Source: Leishmania mexicana MHOM/GT/2001/U1103 (taxonomy: Eukaryota > Euglenozoa > Kinetoplastea > Trypanosomatida > Trypanosomatidae). Taken from it: a stretch of DNA of 64,000 nucleotides. Numbering within the stretch: position 1 is the first letter of the stretch; each line of letters begins with the position of its first letter. The position numbers and the translations under genes are program-made. Below, one piece after another: positions 63,590 through 64,000 of the stretch. The notes under the pieces were generated by a model, which made no database searches, was not told the origin of the DNA, and saw only the letters and a program-made list of their open reading frames with translations. The stretch covers positions 549,218 through 613,217 of the forward strand of contig NC_018317.1 in NCBI RefSeq assembly GCF_000234665.1. The letters are read 5' to 3'.

Positions 63590-63682
63590 GATGTTGATGG
63601 TTGTGGTTATGGCTGTGGTTCTGGAGAGGGTGTTGTTATGACTTGGTGTGTGTGGTCTATTAAAGGTTGTTGTGTGCGTGTG
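63590..63682 (+). other. G/T-rich telomere-adjacent sequence
   Basis: From about 63,590 the plus strand is dominated by GGTTGTGG, TGGCTGTGG and GTGTG words and joins the TTAGGG array without a break. It has the look of a telomere-associated sequence: strand-asymmetric and not repetitive at the unit level. Identity with the published Leishmania telomere-associated boxes is untested. Confidence 0.45.
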
Positions 63683-64000
63683 TTAGGGTTAGGGTTAGGG
63701 TTAGGGTTAGGGTTAGGGTTAGGGTTAGGGTTAGGGTTAGGGTTAGGGTTAGGGTTAGGGTTAGGGTTAGGGTTAGGGTTAGGGTTAGGGTTAGGGTTAG
63801 GGTTAGGGTTAGGGTTAGGGTTAGGGTTAGGGTTAGGGTTAGGGTTAGGGTTAGGGTTAGGGTTAGGGTTAGGGTTAGGGTTAGGGTTAGGGTTAGGGTT
63901 AGGGTTAGGGTTAGGGTTAGGGTTAGGGTTAGGGTTAGGGTTAGGGTTAGGGTTAGGGTTAGGGTTAGGGTTAGGGTTAGGGTTAGGGTTAGGGTTAGGG
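63683..64000 (+). repeat. Telomere, 53 perfect TTAGGG units
   Basis: The array runs from 63,683 to the end of the window, 318 bases, with no variant unit. The G-rich strand reads outward 5' to 3', so the window ends at the true right end of the chromosome. The array length is a minimum set by the assembly. Confidence 0.99.

Larger units (their letters stand above)
61553..63682. other. Subtelomeric region
   Basis: No gene is supported between the LRR gene and the telomere. Two small hairpins (61,571-61,595 and 62,302-62,331) are present. The last 100 bases before the telomere are G/T-rich on the plus strand. This final part is where Leishmania telomere-associated conserved boxes are expected, but I cannot confirm their sequence from memory. 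Open frames on either strand are short and domain-free. Confidence 0.65.

Noticed and set aside
63683..64000. Regular short repeats that could be mistaken for a CRISPR-like or satellite array
   Set aside because: The unit is exactly TTAGGG with no spacers, reading outward at the sequence end, which is a telomere.

Overview
The window is the right-hand end of a trypanosomatid chromosome, almost certainly Leishmania or a very close relative. The last 318 bases are 53 perfect TTAGGG units. The genes are intronless, sit in long same-strand runs, and are mostly preceded by a polypyrimidine tract and a first AG a few tens of bases before the ATG, as expected for spliced-leader trans-splicing. Gene-poor spacers are full of CA/TG and purine-rich simple sequence. 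The gene content (squalene monooxygenase, MPK7-like kinase, dynein heavy chain, CCT zeta, eL42, P5C reductase) matches what I remember of the right end of L. major chromosome 13; this is recollection, not a search.

Layout. From about 54.9 kb leftwards every supported gene is on the minus strand, forming one polycistronic unit. In order of transcription: P5C reductase, ribosomal protein eL42 (L44/L36a), chaperonin CCT6/zeta, a 14-kb axonemal dynein heavy chain (outer-arm beta type), a TDY MAP kinase, a kinetoplast family-A DNA polymerase (POLID-like), squalene monooxygenase, a SAM-domain kinesin-13, a large coiled-coil protein with a presequence and one C-terminal membrane span (p166-like), a SAS-4/CPAP-type centriole protein, and a UEV1/Mms2 ubiquitin-conjugating enzyme variant. 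Positions 54,856-56,687 are a divergent strand-switch region, the expected transcription initiation zone. To its right a short plus-strand unit holds a nodulin-like MFS transporter and a leucine-rich-repeat protein, then about 2.1 kb of subtelomere and the telomere.

Functional theme. Five of the eleven minus-strand genes act on the flagellum / basal body / kinetoplast axis: SAS-4 (basal body assembly), the p166 candidate (kinetoplast-to-basal-body linkage), kinesin-13 (microtubule depolymerisation), POLID (kDNA replication) and the axonemal dynein. The others are housekeeping genes: sterol and proline synthesis, protein folding, translation, ubiquitin signalling and a MAP kinase.

Non-gene features. 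Two related degenerate retroposons (SIDER-like) lie at about 5.4-5.8 kb (minus) and 34.4-34.8 kb (plus); they share a core with 35 of 40 identical bases. A 100-N assembly gap at 16,421-16,520 is followed by a duplicated 26-bp motif containing an ATTTAAAT palindrome that looks like cloning-vector residue. I found no tRNA, rRNA, CRISPR array or complete transposon, and no clear sign of an undescribed multi-gene system. The most unusual items are the retroposon pair in opposing orientation, the vector-like repeat at the gap, the altered motif C of the polymerase, the inserts in the kinase and dynein, and the ambiguous start of the telomere-proximal gene.
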